Source: Fasciolopsis buskii (lineage: Eukaryota > Platyhelminthes > Trematoda > Plagiorchiida > Fasciolidae). From it: a DNA stretch of 64,000 bases. The position numbers and the translations under genes were made by a program. The notes under the pieces are model-generated. The model did no database searches. It saw nothing but the letters and a program-made list of their open reading frames with translations, and was not told the DNA's origin. Location of the stretch: assembly GCA_008360955.1 (NCBI GenBank), contig LUCM01007447.1:1-64000 (forward strand), read 5' to 3'. Below, in pieces: positions 59,431 through 64,000 of this stretch. Numbering within the stretch: position 1 is the first letter of the stretch; every line of letters begins with the position of its first letter.

Positions 59431-60520
59431 ACAAATTATCCTTTTTCATAAAATTTACCTTCGCTTCAAGTGACTCACATAAAAGACGCTGTGCAAGTCA
59501 TGAACGGCAATTACGCATTGCAGTGTCTTCGGTACCAACCCCGGCACGTGCTCCACAACAACAGTTGTACTGTTCCCTGTGACTGCTCATCCTAGCTTTC
59601 CATTTTCTTAGCTCTGTGCATTGAAGCCCCTGCTGCAACAAAAACAAGGTCATGGATTACGAAGGTGAGGGAAACAGGCCACACCCGGCAGTCGCGAAAA
59701 CTTGTCAGTATGCGTAAAATTGTGATATGGTGGAGGAGTTACGGAAAGTTTCTCAATCGGCTCAACTAGACCTCTCTTAGGAAAAGTTAAATAATAAAAT
59801 TTTAAACCGTTGGTAAAGAAAATGGGCCACCGTCAACATTGGCTTTGTCTTCCATCAACTTAGACAATCCTGCAAGAGCAAAATCCTGAAACTGCCCGTA
59901 TCTGCTTGATATGCCAAGGGATTTTACGCCGTAGGCCTAAGGGAACATTAAGCGCTAGACTGTCCGCAGTTATCCATAGTCCCGCTTATCTACGTTTCTC
60001 TCCAACCTACTGCCTCCCACATGCACGCCGAGCACGTATGCTTACTTCCTCTACAACAGCCGTCATATCAAACTGCATATCAAACTACAAAATCGGCATA
60101 TCCTCAAGCTGACACTCCTTGACACTCTTCGCTTCCTTCTTTCACATGGGAACACCTGCTATCAGGACTCTAAAACTGAACAGTGCTACTGTTCCCTTAA
60201 TACTATTTATTCTAAACCAGCTGATGGCAAACGCTCCAACGTGGTCCCTAATTCATTTTTATCCGCAAAATATACCGGCGATTGCCCCCATTCAAACTTT
60301 GCTCTATTTATTTGAGTCACTGATGACGAAACACCCTCCGCTTCCCCTGATCTGGTTAGTCCCCAAACGATAGACTTTCTTTTATCTTCATTTTATTTTT
60401 GCCCATCTCTGTAACAACTCGGGTTTCTCTCATCCTGTAACCTCTCGCATTCTCCAGGTTCCACATGGGTATCTTGCCTCCTGGCCCGAATGTATTCATC
60501 AGGTTAACGAAGGGTGAGGC
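59290..60520 (+). repeat. CR1-like 3' tail shared with 15.24-16.53 kb
   Basis: Aligned blocks are listed under 15,240-16,530. No coding motif. The frames at 59,906-60,112 and 60,119-60,373 therefore have no evidence of being genes. The 3' end is not marked by a clear microsatellite tail. Confidence 0.65.
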
Positions 60521-63500
60521 TCCAACCATTCACCGGTGTTTCTAATTAAAATTTGCGTTCCATCACATCCCATCTGAGAATCCAAAAGAACCTGATGCAC
60601 TAGCGCAGTATAAACAGTGCCCAAGATAAACCCTTGGTGACCTTCGGGTAAATGGATCGGTCCGAACGACTTTAGGGTTGATCTACCTTTGGCACACCAC
60701 CATGTCCAACGCTGTCCAACCCGTGGACTTGTTGGTGCGAGGAATATGTCTTCCCCCGGTAACCATTCACTCGCATAATTTTCAGCCTCCTTATTCAACT
60801 ATTTATATCCCCTTTGCCACTCCCCATGAGCCCTCAACTGGGACGTCTCCCAGAGTCTTGTCTCCTGTATTATTTCCCACTGTCTAGTCGCACTACGGAC
60901 ACTACCCCCAGGTAGATCAGAAAGATCTACTTTTCAGGCTGCGCGAAAGAAAAACCATGAAGTTAGCCAACGATATCCGCCAATGACAACCCCGAAGTCT
61001 GCTCGGAACTATGGGATGCGTAATGTGAACTTCAACCACAACAAGCCGTGAGCACACAAGTTTTCTGGCTGCAGTGCTTGACCTGACTGCAGCTAACACG
61101 CCTATCCTATCAGGAGCGGACATTCATCAAAGGGCATACACATCAACACTGTTTCAGTTTTGGTTATACCTCCAAACACCTTTTTCATTTCCCCACTGAA
61201 TGGAGCCAAAATCATCCAACCTCATTCCGCAATGCCACCGAATATTTCATTTGACGTACTGCCCACTTCCCCTTGTTTCCTCCGCCCACTTGATGGAGCT
61301 TTCTCTCTCCGAGCCCTCAAACAACAGTTCACCATTATTCACATTACTGTTATGCTCCACTCCTCATATCAATACGGATGTCCTCGATTCCTTGGTTGCC
61401 GAAACCACCAAACAACGCACCTTCTTTTTGTTTCTATTCCCATTTCCATGAAACTTGTTTAGTAATCACCCCCGTCTTTTTCCCACAGTCATTTTATCGA
61501 GGTTTGCAAACTTTTAGCCCATAACTCATGATTCCTTGAATTTCTCTGTCGCAAATAATCATCCGCAAGCATTGCATATAATTGCTAAATTTTGGGCATT
61601 TTGGCCACATCCTGACATTTACCACTAAGCTTAAAACGAACTCTGCGCCTGCAGAACGCTCCATTGGGGTATCTAAATGTTAGACAATGTGTTAAACCTC
61701 ACTTATGTCAACCTGCTGGTGACCATGTGAAATCTTAACCGATCCGTCTCTTTGAATTCGCTTTTGAGCTATGCTCCCTGATAGATTTTGTTACTCCGTT
61801 CTAAGGTTCCACCATGCAATCAGTCATCTTGCTTGGAGTTTTTGATGCATATGACCGCTCAACTTATAAGTGATCCTTCCAGTAACGCTATTACACAGGG
61901 AAAAGGGCGTGGGACATTCATTTCGGTGGGTTGACCTGAACTGCGACGTACAGACTGAAGGCCACGTTCTGACCGCGCGACCCTCTGAGCATTCTCGTCT
62001 CCCTTTTAAGCCAATGTTGCACTACTAAAAGTTCTACAACTATAAAGCTCCAGGAAGAACTCCAAAATCATGAACCAATGAAAAAGATAGTTCTACGTAG
62101 ATTTCTCCTTTGATGGCGTGAAACCGATCCAACCCAGAATAATAAATTAATTTAGAAGGGACAGTTGAGACAAGTGGGTTTCACCTGACGAAGTGGATGT
62201 TGATCGTCAGACGGCCGCTGCAGGCTATGAGAGGTAATGAAAGCGGCGTTAATGCGTCCCATGAATTGAAACTTCTATGGCTAGGTGGAGGGCAGAATTG
62301 GAATTGTAAGGCAACAAACGAATGGCAGGCTTGAAAAAGGGTAGGAGGAGAGACAGTTCTTCCAGAACCGTTCTAGGTGGAGATTAAGATCAGCAAACAA
62401 CAGCAAATGAGGGTAAGTAGATGGTCTCGCCATGTCAGAAACCGATTTTTACTTCGCGATGAAGATAATCAGATGGAGAAACATAACTTGCACGTAATAA
62501 AACTTGGCGGAAGGGCTCATTTGATGCGTAAAAGCTACCTGTTTCTCTGGGTGTAATCCAAGTTAGTTTGACGCAGTACAATTCCATCACTGCGTCACGT
62601 GAATACTCTTTTAATCCTTTGAAGACTATAAGTTTAATTCGAGGTAGGCAGGGAAATGGCCCATTGATATCTGTGGGTTTTTACACCACTGGATAAGCTC
62701 AGCCAGTCGTTTTGTTACATGAGCTCAATCTTCTTTGTCCGGTTTTTAGTTTTGAGGTATAAGAATGTGGGCTTCACTGTGGAGTGATTGACAATCCATG
62801 AAAGAACACCACCTATCATGTTCTCACTTGAGGCTGCGCCGGGCCCCACATCGCTCATCAAATGGCACAACAACTGCATCCACATCTGAATCTTATGTGA
62901 AGGTTCAGGTAAACCCGGTGATGACAGCAGTATGCCTGTTGCCTATGTGACATTTAGAGCTGCAAAGCAACCTTCCAAAGCGGAATACGGCATTCGCCAA
63001 CAAACGAAAATAAATTCCAACACACTTCTGCGATAAACTTTGCGATCGCAGTTTAATCACGGAAGATTTCGCAGCAGAAGAAGATGGGGAAAGGCAATCG
63101 TACTAAGACCAAGGACGATGTCTACAACCACAGCTTATGCCTAGAGGCACTGCGTCTATCGCTATAAGTAGGTTATTCCCAAGGCCGGGCCAAAACCGTG
63201 CATTAATGCAAGGTTATCAGCTGAAATAAAAAGAGATCATGGGCAATAGTATCCAAAAGGAATTTTAGTTTTTACCAGTTGCTATTTATTAAGTGCGTTT
63301 CAGCAAAATCACGGATGTGGAAAGTATAGCTAACAGAGATTTAGAGGGCTTTATGGCGATGTGGGCGGTCATCAGGTGAAAATATTTCGGTGTAAAACGA
63401 AGAAGACAAGAATGACGTGCTTTTTTAGAGACTGCAAACTAAAAAATGAGGTCTAGGCGAAGCACCGAATGTGAAGACGCCGATCGGAAATTAAATCAGC

Positions 63501-64000
63501 CGGCAAGCGTGAAACTTAGCAGCAGAAGCGGGACAACGACAACAGGCATTATCCAAAGTTAGCAATTCAAACAGGTATGTCATAAAGACTTTGGAGGTTT
63601 TTTGGCAATGCTGCCAATGTGATCTCTGTCACTTTTGTAGCCTATTCTAAGGCGATGTTGACAAACGAGGAAGGCAGGGAAATTCCGTTCAAGGGTTACT
63701 GCCAGGCTTTTTACGTGACTGAGCCGAAGGGAGTGTTGGGTAGGATGCAAACGGACGCTTCAAATAACATGAATATGTATACGCAAATACAAAAAATTGT
63801 CAGAAAATTACCTGAGCAATTGGGCCAGAATGTCTGTAGGGTTGCGGTAGACTTGCGCATAGAAATTTTAAATTGGACATTAAGTTTAAAAGGCTAGCAG
63901 TTTATGCCCTTTGTTTACCCACCGTTCTGGTTACGTTGAGGTCAAAAGTAGATGCATGAGCCTAACGTTTGAGGCCGTTTCATGGGTGGCACAAAAGTTA
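60521..64000. other. No recognisable gene
   Basis: 60.7-61.9 kb is pyrimidine-rich on the plus strand and 62.1-64.0 kb is purine-rich, the pattern of plus- and minus-oriented elements respectively. Frames at 61,160-61,462 (100 codons) and 63,619-63,897 (92 codons) show no domain. The latter has an even, soluble-protein-like composition (GREIPFKGYCQAFYVTEPKG near 63,670) but no ATG context, splice pattern or family match that would support a gene. Confidence 0.35.

Noticed and set aside
60314..60334. Hammerhead ribozyme
   Set aside because: The CTGATGA and GAAAC boxes adjoin with no stem II, and I could not pair stems I and III; kept only as a low-interest finding.
1..64000. CRISPR array, prokaryotic operon or phage
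   Set aside because: No regularly spaced repeats, no ribosome-binding-site gene chains, and the content is clearly eukaryotic retroelement remains.

Overview
This window looks like intergenic or intronic DNA from a repeat-rich invertebrate genome, most likely a flatworm (trematode or cestode). I found no host gene I can support. Nearly all long or recognisable reading frames are decayed remains of retroelements from three classes: CR1/Jockey-type non-LTR elements, an RTE-type non-LTR element, and a Penelope-like element (PLE). The flatworm call is an inference. It rests on this mix of families and on RTE and CR1 motif wording that I associate with flatworm elements. No rRNA, clear tRNA, CRISPR array, prokaryotic operon or DNA-transposon gene was recognised. 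A 43-base N run at 53,536-53,578 is an assembly gap.

Layout. 1-923: a plus-strand CR1-like RT fragment, with a 48-base perfect inverted repeat at its left end. 1,985-2,870: a repeat found again, diverged, at 47,515-48,430. 3-14 kb: mostly unrecognised, with weak candidate fragments. 14.6-16.5 kb: the 3' part of a CR1-like element whose C-terminal coding and 3' tail recur at 59.0-60.5 kb. 18.5-18.8 kb: an unclassified repeat with a near-identical inverted partner at 30.35-30.59 kb. 25.1-26.95 kb: a decayed PLE with RT motifs, a GIY-YIG endonuclease remnant and a characteristic 3' motif. 32.6-36.9 kb: minus-strand CR1-like element I (ORF1, endonuclease, RT), with a second diverged ORF1 piece at 37.2-37.7 kb. 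39.1-43.3 kb: plus-strand CR1-like element II, the best-preserved polymerase. 45.4-47.1 kb: a 3' tail with TTA/TCA repeats abutting an RTE 5' fragment, then a CR1 RT fragment, then a second RTE 5' fragment in inverse orientation. 47.1-49.2 kb: two segments that are near-identical inverted copies of 38.6-38.9 kb and 32.0-32.6 kb. 50.9-56.1 kb: minus-strand CR1-like element III, interrupted by the gap. 57.0-60.5 kb: plus-strand CR1-like element IV.

How the parts relate. The CR1-like copies share one plan: an RNA-binding ORF1 with a proline-rich tail, then an ORF2 with APE-type endonuclease, linker, RT and C-terminal region. Every copy carries frameshifts, stops or catalytic changes, so none looks autonomous. 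The most unusual structure is three pairs of roughly 250-580 base segments that are almost identical, always inverted, and set among copies of otherwise old, diverged repeats. Two of these pairs sit in mirrored order around element II. I do not see a complete new biological system. The inverted near-identical segments and the PLE are the parts most worth following.
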